Assembly (NCBI GenBank): GCA_012038135.1
Contig: JAAVJQ010000010.1
Span: forward strand, 62,001 to 126,000
DNA length: 64,000 nt
Origin: Salinimicrobium nanhaiense
GTDB taxonomy: Bacteria > Bacteroidota > Bacteroidia > Flavobacteriales > Flavobacteriaceae
Reading direction: 5' to 3'
Position numbers and translations under genes: made by a program. Shown piece after piece: positions 7,408 to 17,395 of this stretch. The notes under the pieces are model-generated. The model had not been told where the DNA came from and made no database searches. It saw nothing but the letters and a program-made list of their open reading frames with translations. Positions within the stretch are counted from its first letter, which is position 1. Every line of letters starts with the position of its first letter.

Positions 7408-8544
7408 TTAAAACCAGCCTGATATTGCATTTCCAATGGCACGGCGTATTTCGGGATTAGCACCTGCAGCAAGGGCAATAGACACGAACAACCCGATCAT
7501 TGCAGAAGAGAAATCCCTAAAGATCATTCTTCCTGCTTTTTTGCGGTGTTTCTTACCTTTCTTGGTCCTGGCTAAGCTTATTGCGATCTCTCTACCTCCA
7601 ATTACTCCCAGGAAAACCCAGGTGGTACTCATAGGCACAGTACTTATAAACAGTTTGTAGATCAACAGGATCACGTAAGTAGCATCGATTAGAGTTGCCG
7701 CACGAATGTCGGAGATCCTCGCTTTTTCACTTACTACTTCCTGGATCTTGTCACCTCTCAGGTAAAAGAGTAAACCAAGACCTGCAAAAATTGTGGTGGC
7801 AAAAATGATAAATTCAGTAAGGCTTTGGGTTCGGGGCAGGTAAACTGCAATGTTCGCACCATCCTGCATTACCCAAACTCCCCAGAGCGTACCACTTACG
7901 ATCCACTGAATTGCTGTCCAGGCCCTGTGGGTTTTACGGCTCTTGAAATATTTTTTAATGGTGTTATAGGAAAGATACCATACCAGAAAAGACAGGATAA
8001 AGGCCATGATATAACCAGACCAGGATTTCCATACTACCGAAGTGATTCCCGATGTATCTGCACTAAATACACTTAAAATAAGGAAGGTGGTTGATACCGG
8101 CATCCGCATCCTTGTGAGGATAAGCAGCACCAGGGGAGCGATGATCTGGAAAAATCCGAAGTTTTCCGGATGTGGGTATTTACTGTTACCATCTGAATCC
8201 AGTAATCGTTGATAAGTAACATCTCCGTCGAAATAAACCCAACTGAAGGTAACAACTGCAAGGAAGATCACCCCAACAAAAAGCCATAGTACCCACCATT
8301 TCTTGTTCTTGTTGCTTTCAATAAAGGTTCCAAGGGACTGTATACTGTCATTGGCAACAGTGGCATACGCAGCAAAAAAGAATCCCAGCCACATTCCTGC
8401 CTGTCCATACCCGGTGAGGAAACCAGCGAGCACGAGGCCTACTATTACAATGGCCAGGAAAGTCTTTTCCTGTACCATGAAATCGAGGACGTTCAGGTAA
8501 GGTCTGTTCCTCTTTGTCCGGTTGAACTTTTTAGTTTTTGCCAT
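7408..8544 (-). CDS. PiT-like inorganic phosphate transporter family membrane protein
   Basis: A 378-residue integral membrane protein with about ten hydrophobic segments. It carries the two inverted signature repeats expected of PHO4/PiT permeases, here divergent: ATVANDSIQSLGTF near residues 82-95 and PMSTTWVFLGVIGGREIA near 320-337, plus a MPVSTTF segment. PiT proteins co-transport phosphate with H+ or Na+. Since the canonical GANDVANA motif is altered, the true substrate may differ. It is a single gene with its own terminator. Confidence 0.72.
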   Translation of the reverse strand: MAKTKKFNRTKRNRPYLNVLDFMVQEKTFLAIVIVGLVLAGFLTGYGQAGMWLGFFFAAYATVANDSIQSLGTFIESNKNKKWWVLWLFVGVIFLAVVTFSWVYFDGDVTYQRLLDSDGNSKYPHPENFGFFQIIAPLVLLILTRMRMPVSTTFLILSVFSADTSGITSVVWKSWSGYIMAFILSFLVWYLSYNTIKKYFKSRKTHRAWTAIQWIVSGTLWGVWVMQDGANIAVYLPRTQSLTEFIIFATTIFAGLGLLFYLRGDKIQEVVSEKARISDIRAATLIDATYVILLIYKLFISTVPMSTTWVFLGVIGGREIAISLARTKKGKKHRKKAGRMIFRDFSSAMIGLFVSIALAAGANPEIRRAIGNAISGWF

Positions 8545-8700
8545 TTGCTAAATAATAGATTTCAAAATTTGGAAAAATAAACGGTTTTCAACTCTTTTTC
8601 CGGATTTTTTTATGGCCGCAAAAGTAAATACTCCAAAAAGATCCAATGTTACCTTATTGTTAAGGATTCTTTACCTGCATCTTAAGCCAAAGTAGAAATA

Positions 8701-8728
8701 AAAAAACCGGTGTTGAAACCGGTTTTTT
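8701..8728 (-). terminator. Terminator after the outer-membrane barrel gene
   Basis: The stem aaaaaaccgg / ccggtttttt has a loop of about 8 bp, so it can act on both strands. It lies 20 bp beyond the stop codon at 8749. Confidence 0.85.
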
Positions 8729-8748
8729 GAAAGCTACTAAAAATGAAA

Positions 8749-10479
8749 TTATCTCCGCCCAAAGTCGAATTTGTAGGTCGCACCGGCCATTACCTGCAGA
8801 CCCAACACAGGGTAGTTCTTCCATTTTTCATAATTATCCCCCAACAGGTTATGACCGCGGGCAAATATTGATAGCCTGTCGTTGAACCTGTAACCCAGGT
8901 TAGCATTGAGATCTATGTAACCATCGAGATCAACAACCTCAGGTGAAGGAAGTTCATCTAAAGTTCTTACGTCATAAAGATTGGCATCTTTTCTTTCTCC
9001 TACTAAAAAGAGATTTGCACCTGCAAACCATTTTTGGGTGATCTGCCAGTCCATCATAAGGTTAGCTTCATATTCAGGCAGGTTCCACGCCTCCTCCTGC
9101 TCACTGGTATCATAAACAAAATAGGTGGCGTTTAACCGTAGATTTAAATTGCGACGCACGTCAAAATTTAGTTCCCCAAAGGCAGAAACAGTGTTCACCT
9201 GATCATAAACCACATTAAAGGAATTTCCAAAGCTATAATTCTCCATATTGGAGGCAGAAACGACAGGATTGGAAATAATAAGAGGCTTAAAATCTTCGGC
9301 TGTGTAATTTGCACGCACATTGTATCCAACACTATTGGAAAGTTTTCCTTTGGCTCCTACATATACATCATATTGCCTGTCTGTAGGGCGCATTTCAAGC
9401 GTGGGTGAAAGAAAAGGATTCTGCTTTACAAACTCGTAATAGGTGTTTTGACGCAATTCCCCCTCAAGCCCGGCATAACCAATAAAAAAATCCCCGGCCA
9501 TACGATAGCTGGCAGTAACCTGCGGATAAACATAAATTGAGCCATCACTGTTTTCGGAATCCAGACTGTAATAAATAGCAGCACCAAGATTAAGAGTGAG
9601 GTCATCTCTTAACACCACCAGACTTGATTCCAAACCGGTGTTGAAGAAACTGTAGTTCAACTCTTCTTCAGAAAAAAAGTTGCGGTCAAAACTTCCGTTT
9701 ACATAATCAAGCACCAGGTTGGTGTGGAAGATCTCTCCTCCTATCGGTAATTCCAGGGTAGGCTTGATCTTAAAACGATGCTCTGCAGAACTGTAGTCGT
9801 CTCCAAAGTATCTGTAATTTGCTTCAGCCCGATCAAAAAATGATTTATCCAGGTTGATTTCACCGCCAACATTTACACTGTAGTAATTATGTTGTGGATC
9901 AATTTCATACTCCCAAAGATCGTTTTGAATGGAGGGAGTCACTCCATACCAGTTATACTGCTGATGCTCGGCCCCAAAATCCATATTCCAGATAAGGTTT
10001 CGATTTCTGGAGGAGTAATTCAGGTTGAGTTCGGTGTCATAATAATGATCATCAAGCACCACATCGTCGATTCCTCCCTGGGCTGAATTGTGATTCAGGA
10101 AAATTCCGAAGTTATCTGTGCGGTTCACCTCTATATTGCTGTAGAATTCGGCAAGAGCACTGGTGTAGGTTCCAAAGCCAAGTGTAATATAATTATCATA
10201 CAGCTTTGGCGGCCTTTGACGCTCAACAGTTGCCGCCCTTCCTTTGGCCGGGGTAAAGGTGGAAGCCACAGGTACCGAAAAAATGCTGTATTGCACGGGC
10301 CTTTTTTCAAGACTCACTGAATCTGTTATTTTTGGCACCTCCCTTATTTTGGGAGCGTCACTTACACTTGGGGTATATGGTTTCACCACCTCTACAGTTT
10401 CGCTTCCCAGATCCTGGGCGAAGGAGAAGCCGGTGAAAAATAAGAACATGATCAATACACTTAATGAGTTGATTTTCAT
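8749..10479 (-). CDS. Outer-membrane beta-barrel protein (TonB-receptor-like, plugless)
   Basis: About 576 residues from the ATG at 10479, which gives a clean signal peptide (MKINSLSVLIMFLFF...SFAQ). An upstream in-frame start at 10515 would overlap the TPR gene and is less likely. The mature part has a short conserved stretch, VEVVKPYTPSVSDAPKI, then alternating amphipathic strands ending in LGLQVMAGATYKFDFGRR, as expected for an outer-membrane barrel with a C-terminal aromatic strand. No plug domain is visible. It is 20 bp downstream of the large TPR gene and surely in one operon with it. Function unknown; the pair may form an envelope complex. Confidence 0.75.
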   Translation of the reverse strand: MKINSLSVLIMFLFFTGFSFAQDLGSETVEVVKPYTPSVSDAPKIREVPKITDSVSLEKRPVQYSIFSVPVASTFTPAKGRAATVERQRPPKLYDNYITLGFGTYTSALAEFYSNIEVNRTDNFGIFLNHNSAQGGIDDVVLDDHYYDTELNLNYSSRNRNLIWNMDFGAEHQQYNWYGVTPSIQNDLWEYEIDPQHNYYSVNVGGEINLDKSFFDRAEANYRYFGDDYSSAEHRFKIKPTLELPIGGEIFHTNLVLDYVNGSFDRNFFSEEELNYSFFNTGLESSLVVLRDDLTLNLGAAIYYSLDSENSDGSIYVYPQVTASYRMAGDFFIGYAGLEGELRQNTYYEFVKQNPFLSPTLEMRPTDRQYDVYVGAKGKLSNSVGYNVRANYTAEDFKPLIISNPVVSASNMENYSFGNSFNVVYDQVNTVSAFGELNFDVRRNLNLRLNATYFVYDTSEQEEAWNLPEYEANLMMDWQITQKWFAGANLFLVGERKDANLYDVRTLDELPSPEVVDLDGYIDLNANLGYRFNDRLSIFARGHNLLGDNYEKWKNYPVLGLQVMAGATYKFDFGRR

Positions 10480-10498
10480 GGGAAGGCTTTTACGTATT

Positions 10499-13400
10499 TT
10501 AATTGTTGGTTTCAACTGAAGCGTTAGTTTTGGCTTCCTGTGCTTTTATTCTGGCCAATTCCTGCTTAGCCTCCTGCACTACATCGGGGAACTGTGTGAA
10601 ATTCTTGATCACGTTCTCCAGGATATAGGTGGCCTGGTAAGCATCTCCCAGCGCATAGAAATTCTTCGCCATCAACACCAGTCCTTTTGCACCATAAAGC
10701 TTGTAGCCGGAATAATCTTTTGCCAGTCGCTGTACCACATCATTTGAAGCCTGGTGATTTCCCGCTTTATGTTTGAAATAAGCATCGTAGTATAAGGCTT
10801 CTGCAGCAAGTTCTCCCTTAGCAGTTTTTTGTACTTCGGCATAGGCACGTTTGGCCCTGTCCTCATTGCCGGTGCGCATGGCTGCACGTGCAATAATGAC
10901 CTGGGCATCATCCTTGGCAGCTTGTTCTGCATCGGGATTAGCCAAAACTTTTTCGGCATAGGTAACTGCTTCTGAATATTTCTCTCCTTCGAGATAAGAT
11001 TTCATAAGGTTAGACTGCGCAAAAATGGTATTTTGAGGATAGGATGCTTCCTGCTCTAAACGCTTGAGCAGAGGAATCGCCTCGAAATAATTCCTGTCTT
11101 CAAGATATACTTCTGAAAGTCTTGCCAGGGACTGCTCAAGATATTCTGAAGCCGACCTGCCAATCACGTACTTGTAATGCGGAATACTTTTTTGCTTATT
11201 CCCTTCCCTAAAGTACAATTGCCCAAGGTAAAAGTTAGCCTGCACAGAATGTATTCCGTTAGGAAAAGAATTCAGGTATTTCTCAAGGGCAGTAACTGCC
11301 GCAGCGGTGTTGTTTGCCTGATACTGTTTCTCTGCCGACTCAAATGTGGTATTATCAAGATCGGCATCGGTAACCTCAACAAAATCCAGATTTTTCACCC
11401 AGGCGGCATACTCATCTGTTCGGCCCATATCGACATAGATGAGACGGGCAGTACTCACTGCCTGTACAGCTTCAGCCGAGTTAGGATAATCGGCCACTAC
11501 TTTTTTCAGTTTATCCAGCGCCTGATTGCCCTGGTCGTTATTGTAGTAAATAAGACCCTGTTTCAGCAATGCCTGCGGAACGAAAGGACTACCGGGAACA
11601 TCTCTAATAAGCCTGTTGTAAGCTTCCATTCCCTGGCTGGTGTTATTCATGGCCACATAGGTATTCCCTAATTCATAAGCCGCATCGTCCCTATAAGGGG
11701 AACGAGGAAACTTCCGAAGAAAATCTGTCAGCTCCTGAATTTTGGTATCGTTTCGCTGCACAAAACCATAACTAATGGCCTTTTGAAAAGCTGCATAATC
11801 ATTCTGGGAACCGTTAAGCGCAATGGCTGCATTATAGGCTTCCATCGCCGGCCAGTAACTGCTGTTCACGAAATGACTATCACCAAGGCGTACATAAGCG
11901 TCAGCTCTTCTAGATTTATCCTTTGAGGCGTCTTTAACATAACGATTAAAGAACTCGCCAGATCTTCCATAATCCTGCTGCTTGAAATAGGCATACCCAA
12001 TATTATAGTCGAGGTTTTCTTTTTCTGAAGCTCCCTGTGCCCCGCTCATTCCGGCGAATTCGCGGTAACCTACTAAAGCTTCGGGATAATTTCTAAGATT
12101 GAAATCACTTTCAGCTTTCCAGAATGTTGCAAGGGCGGTAAAACGTGGGTCACGTCTTTCACTTAAAGCCATGTTGAAATATTCACTTGCTTCACGATAA
12201 TTACCTTCGTTAAACAATTCAATTCCGCGGTAGAAGGCTACCTGTTGGTAAACCACATTATTTTGAAAGTTTCTATTCCCCTTCAGCAAACGCATGGCTT
12301 CCTCATAATTTTTGGAAGTGATAAATGAATTGACCAGCAGTTCATTGATTTCATCTTTTGCCGGAGAATTGGGATATGCCTCTAAATAATCCATCAACAC
12401 CTGCGGAGTGCTGGCATAGCTGTTTCCAATTTCATAACTGAGTTTTGCATAGTTCAAAGCAGCATCGGCTTTAATTTCTGCATTGAAATCCATTTCACTG
12501 GCATTCTTAAAAGCGTTAAGTGCCTGCTGTTTTTTGTCTGTTTTGAGGTATGACTGTGCAAGGTGATAGTAGGCATTTTGTGCTACCGCATTGGAACCGC
12601 CAATGATCTTATTGAATTCTGAAATTGCAGCCTCATAATCTTCCTGCTGAAAGTAAGCGTACCCGAGCTGATAATAATCGGTATTGTTCCACTTTCCACG
12701 CTCGCCCTGGTATTCCTTTAAATAAGGTATAGCCTCTTCATATTGTCCAAGATTAAAATAGCTCTCCCCAATAATCTTGTTGAGTTCAGATTTATCCCGA
12801 CGGTCGGCTCTTGGCAGTTGCTCCAGCCCCAGCCTGATGGCTTCTTTAAAATTTCCCTGCTTGAAATTCATGTCTGCCTGGAAATAGGAAAGGTCTTCTT
12901 CATAGCGCTCATTGCCTTCTACTTCTTCAAACAAAGCATTGGCCTGCTCGTAATCGTCCCCTTCATAAGCCATAAAACCTAAATAATATTTTGCCTGCGC
13001 ACCATATTCCTTAGAGTCTTTCACTTTGTTCAAGTATTCCTTGGCCTCTTCGGGTTGATTTGCGCGGAAGTAGGCATAGCCATTATTAAAGTTGAACCTT
13101 TCTTTTTCTGCTTTACTCAGGTTTCTCTGGTCTACAGTATCATACCATTTGCGTGCAAGGGAATATTTACCGGTTTCGAAATAGTAATCGGCGACATCCA
13201 GGAAAGCTGCATTGGTTTTCGTGCTGGTAGGGTACCGCTGCACAAAATCTTCCATAAGCTTATCGGCCCCGGGCTGATTCAATCTTATGGCAGCATTGGC
13301 AATGTAATAGGCACAATTTGCCTCGATTCTTTCGTCATCCACCTCGTCCTGTACTTCATCAAATAAAGCCTGGGCGGCAAGATATTGCTGATTGTTGTAA

Positions 13401-13519
13401 AGCTCCAGCGCACGGTGGTAGTCTGCCAGCTCATTGGTATGAATGGCAGATTGTTGAGAGTACCCGAAAACCGAAAGGAAAAGTAAAACAACAAACAGGC
13501 AGGTTTTGCTATGTTTCAT
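10499..13519 (-). CDS. Large periplasmic TPR-repeat protein
   Basis: A 1006-residue exported protein (signal MKHSKTCLFVVLLFLSVFGYSQQ). Nearly all of the remainder is tetratricopeptide-like helical pairs, with repeated YxLGxxYxxxxxYxxAIxxF patterns (for example DYYQLGYAYFQQEDYEAAI and PYLKEYQGERGK segments). Such solenoids assemble proteins rather than catalyse. It is followed at 20 bp by a barrel protein, so the two probably act together at the outer membrane. A -7 box lies at 13556-13563. Confidence 0.85.
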   Translation of the reverse strand: MKHSKTCLFVVLLFLSVFGYSQQSAIHTNELADYHRALELYNNQQYLAAQALFDEVQDEVDDERIEANCAYYIANAAIRLNQPGADKLMEDFVQRYPTSTKTNAAFLDVADYYFETGKYSLARKWYDTVDQRNLSKAEKERFNFNNGYAYFRANQPEEAKEYLNKVKDSKEYGAQAKYYLGFMAYEGDDYEQANALFEEVEGNERYEEDLSYFQADMNFKQGNFKEAIRLGLEQLPRADRRDKSELNKIIGESYFNLGQYEEAIPYLKEYQGERGKWNNTDYYQLGYAYFQQEDYEAAISEFNKIIGGSNAVAQNAYYHLAQSYLKTDKKQQALNAFKNASEMDFNAEIKADAALNYAKLSYEIGNSYASTPQVLMDYLEAYPNSPAKDEINELLVNSFITSKNYEEAMRLLKGNRNFQNNVVYQQVAFYRGIELFNEGNYREASEYFNMALSERRDPRFTALATFWKAESDFNLRNYPEALVGYREFAGMSGAQGASEKENLDYNIGYAYFKQQDYGRSGEFFNRYVKDASKDKSRRADAYVRLGDSHFVNSSYWPAMEAYNAAIALNGSQNDYAAFQKAISYGFVQRNDTKIQELTDFLRKFPRSPYRDDAAYELGNTYVAMNNTSQGMEAYNRLIRDVPGSPFVPQALLKQGLIYYNNDQGNQALDKLKKVVADYPNSAEAVQAVSTARLIYVDMGRTDEYAAWVKNLDFVEVTDADLDNTTFESAEKQYQANNTAAAVTALEKYLNSFPNGIHSVQANFYLGQLYFREGNKQKSIPHYKYVIGRSASEYLEQSLARLSEVYLEDRNYFEAIPLLKRLEQEASYPQNTIFAQSNLMKSYLEGEKYSEAVTYAEKVLANPDAEQAAKDDAQVIIARAAMRTGNEDRAKRAYAEVQKTAKGELAAEALYYDAYFKHKAGNHQASNDVVQRLAKDYSGYKLYGAKGLVLMAKNFYALGDAYQATYILENVIKNFTQFPDVVQEAKQELARIKAQEAKTNASVETNN

Positions 13520-13555
13520 TCGTTGATATTGTTTTGTTGATGGTTCAAAGATATA

Positions 13556-13563
13556 AGAAACTC
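13556..13563 (-). promoter_or_regulatory. -7 promoter box for the TPR/barrel operon
   Basis: TATCTTTG on the minus strand, 36 bp before the ATG at 13519. No convincing -33 element is seen. Confidence 0.45.
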
Positions 13564-13719
13564 TTAGGTTATAACGCCCATCCTGTAAGATAAATTATAC
13601 CTCCCCGTTAAATGAAACTTAAAAATTTTAGGCGTAAAATTTCAGCAGAAGAAAAGCAGCACAAGCCACATTATTTACTTTCACTTTCTTACTTTTACCT
13701 TTCAAAAATGTGATTTTTC

Positions 13720-14403
13720 ATGTCTCAAACAGTTCTGCACCTAAAAGACGCTGCCATTTATCAACGCGAAACTTTAATTCTTTCTGAAGTCAATATAGAG
13801 ATCGAAAAAGGAGAATTCGTTTACCTTATTGGAAAGACCGGAACAGGGAAATCCAGTTTCATGAAAACACTCTATGGGGATCTTCCGCTTACCGAAGGAG
13901 AAGGCCGGATAGTGGATTACGACCTGCGCACCCTAAAGGAAAAAGATATTCCCTTTCTTCGCCGAAAGTTGGGCGTGGTGTTTCAGGATTTTAAGCTGCT
14001 GAATGACAGAAACGTCAATGATAATTTACTGTTCGTGCTGAAGGCTACCGGCTGGAAAGACAAGGCTGCGATGGATAATAAGATTGAGGAAGTCCTGAAA
14101 AAAGTAGGAATGGGAACCAAAGGCTTTAAGAATCCTTACCAGTTATCGGGAGGAGAGCAGCAAAGAATAGCCATCGCGAGAGCCCTTCTTAACGACCCGG
14201 AACTAATCTTAGCAGACGAACCCACCGGGAACCTCGATCCGCAAACATCGGTGGAGATCATGGAGGTACTGCAAAATATCAGCAAGAACGGAAAGACTAT
14301 TCTTATGGCAACTCACGATTACGCGCTGCTACTTAAATATCCCTCCAAAACTCTTAAGTGCGACGGACAAAAAGTCTTTGAAGTGGTTCAAAAGACCGTC
14401 TAA
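13720..14403 (+). CDS. ftsE: Cell division ATP-binding protein FtsE
   Basis: A 227-residue ABC ATPase: Walker A GKTGTGKS at about residues 38-45, Q-loop VVFQDFKLL, signature LSGGEQQR near 145, Walker B LILADEPTGNLD, and the switch His in MATHDYALL. Sequence and length fit FtsE, which with FtsX links the divisome to wall hydrolases. ftsX is not adjacent, and the gene stands alone between divergent or convergent neighbours. It could also be a LolD-type ATPase, but the Q-loop and short form favour FtsE. Confidence 0.82.
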   Translation: MSQTVLHLKDAAIYQRETLILSEVNIEIEKGEFVYLIGKTGTGKSSFMKTLYGDLPLTEGEGRIVDYDLRTLKEKDIPFLRRKLGVVFQDFKLLNDRNVNDNLLFVLKATGWKDKAAMDNKIEEVLKKVGMGTKGFKNPYQLSGGEQQRIAIARALLNDPELILADEPTGNLDPQTSVEIMEVLQNISKNGKTILMATHDYALLLKYPSKTLKCDGQKVFEVVQKTV

Positions 14404-14408
14404 AGACG

Positions 14409-14442
14409 CTCATTCAGGATTCAAAATTCAAAGTTCAAGATT
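14409..14442. repeat. Heptamer-type repeat (attcaaa/gttcaag)
   Basis: Short 7-bp units of the same general class as the ggttcaa arrays. A similar run lies at 15440-15471. Confidence 0.45.
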
Positions 14443-14447
14443 ACTCC

Positions 14448-14715
14448 TTAGGAAAATGCAATACTGAGCCAGCGACTGTAGAGAGCGACGGTCGAGGTGC
14501 TTACTTCTGAAATTTCAAATGTTATGAAGAAGCTTCTTCGAGCGACTGAAGCTTTTCTGCGGAAAATACTCAGGATTGGAAGTAATTCTGTTAAAGTAGA
14601 TATCAAGATAGGTTAGAAATTCTTCTCCAAGTCCGGGGCGTTTCATTTCATAATAGAGATAGACATCAATAATTTCAATACTGGCCTCCTCTGTAATATC
14701 TAAAGAAAAGGACAC
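14448..14715 (-). pseudogene. ParE/RelE-type toxin, frameshifted
   Basis: The GTG at 14715 directly follows the antitoxin stop. The first 52 residues are a good ParE N-terminus (LDITEEASIEIIDVYLYYEMKRPGLGEEFL, ITSNPEYFPQK), but the frame then ends early in SFSRSKKLLHNI. A one-base shift opens a frame reading RRSFFITFEISEV... down to 14448, which resembles the family's last two strands. I infer a disabling frameshift; an alternative is a naturally short protein. Confidence 0.6.
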
Positions 14716-14952
14716 CTAGGGCTTGGATTTTCTGGCGTTTTGTCTCACCTCTTCCCAGGAAAAGGTTTTACTGCGACCACTAAGATGCTTTTCTTTTCTA
14801 TCGTCTAAAATCTCATGTTGCTCCTCACTTAAAGAAGGTTCTTGCGCTTCATTTTGATAAGTTTCCGCCAAAGCTTCAATCATCTTTAGAAGCCTCACAT
14901 CTGCTGTATCCACAAACTCTTTTACCCTATTTCTTAAACCTGAAGAAGTCAT
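14716..14952 (-). CDS. Antitoxin-like addiction module protein
   Basis: A 78-residue, highly charged helical protein ending in SKTFSWEEVRQNARKSK, the C-terminal pattern of addiction-module antitoxins that wrap ParE toxins. It is directly adjacent (0 bp) to the decayed ParE gene and upstream of it, the usual order. If the toxin is dead, it would be a relic or a solitary antitoxin. Confidence 0.65.
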   Translation of the reverse strand: MTSSGLRNRVKEFVDTADVRLLKMIEALAETYQNEAQEPSLSEEQHEILDDRKEKHLSGRSKTFSWEEVRQNARKSKP

Positions 14953-15194
14953 TATCTTTCAATTTACTACTCTTAAAATACGATTTTTTCCTCTCTAAAA
15001 TCTTTCTATAGGAGAAGAAAAAAAAACCTTAGGAACAACATCTTTCAAATGGTCAACCCTTCGTGGTATTTGCGTTTTTATTTAAAAACAAAAACCTCTC
15101 AAAAATGTCATTTTTGGGAGGAATTAATTTCTGGCTTCTAACTTCGTACCTCTAAAATTCGTACTTCTCAGTTCGTACTTCTATCTTTTAAAAT

Positions 15195-15434
15195 CTAACT
15201 TTCAGAATTCTTCCTGTTAATGAAGAGGTAGTAGATGTTGATTAGAATAATGGCTCCATTCGTTATGGTGATAGGCCATGAACCTAAAAGAAGACCGTAT
15301 ATTACAAAAAGAAGACAACCCAGGCTGTTGATATACCTAAGGGTAGTGATGTTTCGCATAAGAAAGGACAGCAGCAAAAAGAAGGATGCCAAATACCCAA
15401 TCCATTCCACGTAAGATATTCCAAGTAATTCCAT
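15195..15434 (-). CDS. Small membrane protein of the YgjV/lipid-A-domain-like type
   Basis: 79 residues from the ATG at 15434 (MELLGISYVEWIGYLASF). Three hydrophobic segments carry GYLASFFLLLSFLMRNI and RYINSLGCLLFVIYGLLLGSWP, the pattern of small two- or three-helix membrane proteins common in Bacteroidota. A longer form would need a TTG at 15452 inside repeat sequence, so I use the ATG. No function known. Confidence 0.7.
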   Translation of the reverse strand: MELLGISYVEWIGYLASFFLLLSFLMRNITTLRYINSLGCLLFVIYGLLLGSWPITITNGAIILINIYYLFINRKNSES

Positions 15435-15439
15435 AGTTA

Positions 15440-15471
15440 ATTCAAAATTCAATGTTCAAAATTCAAGATTA
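15440..15471. repeat. Heptamer-type repeat (attcaaa/tgttcaaa)
   Basis: Similar to 14409-14442 and in the same orientation. It lies directly before the small membrane protein gene. Confidence 0.45.
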
Positions 15472-15505
15472 GGTGTTGCACTAAATAATGAGAACAACCT
15501 TTAAA

Positions 15506-15546
15506 AATAAGAGCTGCCAAAAATACAATTTTTAGCAGCTCTTATT
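15506..15546. terminator. Terminator after typA
   Basis: A long stem, aataagagctgc / gcagctcttatt, with an A/T-rich inner part. It lies 17 bp beyond the typA stop codon and can work on both strands. Confidence 0.85.
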
Positions 15547-15562
15547 ATAGTAAATGATCCAG

Positions 15563-17362
15563 TTATAAGATCTTATTTCTCTTTCTGTCGTTTTCAGTAA
15601 GATAGATCTTTCTTAAGCGAAGGTGCTTTGGAGTTACCTCCACGTATTCATCTTTCTGAATATATTCCAGGGCTTCTTCCAAAGAAAATTTAATTGCAGG
15701 GACGATCCTTGCCTTATCATCTGCACCCGAGGAACGTACGTTAGAAAGCTTTTTGGTTTTTGTGATGTTCACCACCATATCATCCTGGCGGGAATTCTCT
15801 CCAATTACCTGGCCTTCGTAAATATCTTCTCCCGGATCTACAAAGAACTTCCCGCGATCCTGAAGCTTGTCAATAGAATAAGGAATTGCTTTTCCTTTTT
15901 CCATAGACACTAAAGAACCATTTTGACGTTCAGGAATTCCTCCTTTAAGCGGCTGATACTCCTTGTAACGGTGAGCCATAATAGCTTCCCCGGCAGTAGC
16001 GGTCAATAACTGGTTTCTTAAACCAATGATTCCGCGGGAAGGGATCTGGAACTGGATGGTCATCCTGTCTCCTTTTCCTTCCATGCTTAGCATCTCCCCT
16101 TTTCTCATGGTCACCATTTCAACAGCCTTTCCGGAAACATCTTCCGGAAGGTCAATAGTCAATTCTTCAATTGGCTCACATTTCACTCCGTCGATTTCTT
16201 TGATGATCACCTGAGGCTGCCCTATCTGAAGTTCGTAACCTTCGCGACGCATTGTTTCAATGAGTACAGACAAGTGAAGAACCCCACGACCAAAGACCAT
16301 AAATTTATCTGCACTGTCTGTTTCCTCGACTCGTAGAGCAAGGTTCTTTTCAAGCTCCTTCATCAGGCGCTCCTTGATGTGTCTGGAAGTGACGAATTTT
16401 CCGTCCTTTCCGAAGAAAGGAGAATCATTAATAGTGAAAAGCATACTCATGGTAGGCTCATCGATAGCAATAGTTTTTAGTCCTTCGGGATTTTCAAGAT
16501 CGGCAACGGTGTCTCCAATCTCAAAGCCTTCCAGTCCAACTATAGCACAAATATCACCTGCATTTACTTCTTCGATCTTTCTGCGACCAAGACCTTCAAA
16601 TATGTGTAATTCCTTTATTCTTGTTTTTTTGATGCTGCCATCTCTTTTTACCAAAGCAACAGGCATTCCTTCTTTTAGAGTTCCCCGTTGAAGGCGACCA
16701 ATGGCGATCCTCCCGGTAAACGAGGAAAAATCAAGAGAAGTGATCAACATTTGAGGAGAACCTTCCTCTGTCTTAGGAGATGGAACATGTTCTATAACCA
16801 TATCAAGAAGCGGCTCAATACTGTCGGTTTGGTTTCTCCAGTCATCGCTCATCCAGTTATTTTTGGCTGAACCGTAAACTGAAGGGAAATCAAGCTGCCA
16901 TTCTTCGGCACCAAGTTCAAACATCAGGTCGAATACCTTTTCATGCACTTCTTCGGGCGTACAATTCTCTTTGTCCACCTTATTGATCACCACACAAGGT
17001 TTCAATCCAAGATCGATAGCTTTTTGAAGTACAAAACGAGTTTGTGGCATAGGTCCTTCAAAGGCATCTACCAATAGCAGTACTCCGTCGGCCATGTTCA
17101 AAACTCTTTCTACCTCTCCTCCAAAGTCGGCGTGACCGGGAGTATCAATGATGTTGATCTTTGTATCCTTATAAACTACGGAAACATTCTTGGAAGTAAT
17201 GGTGATCCCCCGTTCCCTTTCCAGGTCATTGTTATCAAGGATAAGATCCCCAGTATTTTCGTTTTCCCTGAAAAGCCTGCAATGGTACATGATCTTATCT
17301 ACCAAAGTGGTCTTTCCGTGGTCAACGTGTGCGATAATCGCGATATTCTTTATAGCTGTCAT
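15563..17362 (-). CDS. typA: Translational GTPase TypA/BipA
   Basis: A 599-residue ribosome-associated GTPase. G1 is [10 protein letters not shown] at residues 10-19, followed by RGITITSKN (switch I), [14 protein letters not shown] (G3) and NKVDKE (G4). The later EF-G-like domains and the TypA-specific C-terminal domain ([41 protein letters not shown]) are complete. It acts in ribosome assembly and stress adaptation. It is a single gene with its own -7 box and terminator. Confidence 0.97.
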   Translation of the reverse strand: MTAIKNIAIIAHVDHGKTTLVDKIMYHCRLFRENENTGDLILDNNDLERERGITITSKNVSVVYKDTKINIIDTPGHADFGGEVERVLNMADGVLLLVDAFEGPMPQTRFVLQKAIDLGLKPCVVINKVDKENCTPEEVHEKVFDLMFELGAEEWQLDFPSVYGSAKNNWMSDDWRNQTDSIEPLLDMVIEHVPSPKTEEGSPQMLITSLDFSSFTGRIAIGRLQRGTLKEGMPVALVKRDGSIKKTRIKELHIFEGLGRRKIEEVNAGDICAIVGLEGFEIGDTVADLENPEGLKTIAIDEPTMSMLFTINDSPFFGKDGKFVTSRHIKERLMKELEKNLALRVEETDSADKFMVFGRGVLHLSVLIETMRREGYELQIGQPQVIIKEIDGVKCEPIEELTIDLPEDVSGKAVEMVTMRKGEMLSMEGKGDRMTIQFQIPSRGIIGLRNQLLTATAGEAIMAHRYKEYQPLKGGIPERQNGSLVSMEKGKAIPYSIDKLQDRGKFFVDPGEDIYEGQVIGENSRQDDMVVNITKTKKLSNVRSSGADDKARIVPAIKFSLEEALEYIQKDEYVEVTPKHLRLRKIYLTENDRKRNKIL

Positions 17363-17387
17363 ATAAACGCCTGATTTTTAAAGGCTG

Positions 17388-17395
17388 CAAAGGTA
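17388..17395 (-). promoter_or_regulatory. -7 promoter box for typA
   Basis: TACCTTTG on the minus strand, 25 bp before the start codon. No clear -33 element is seen. Confidence 0.45.
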
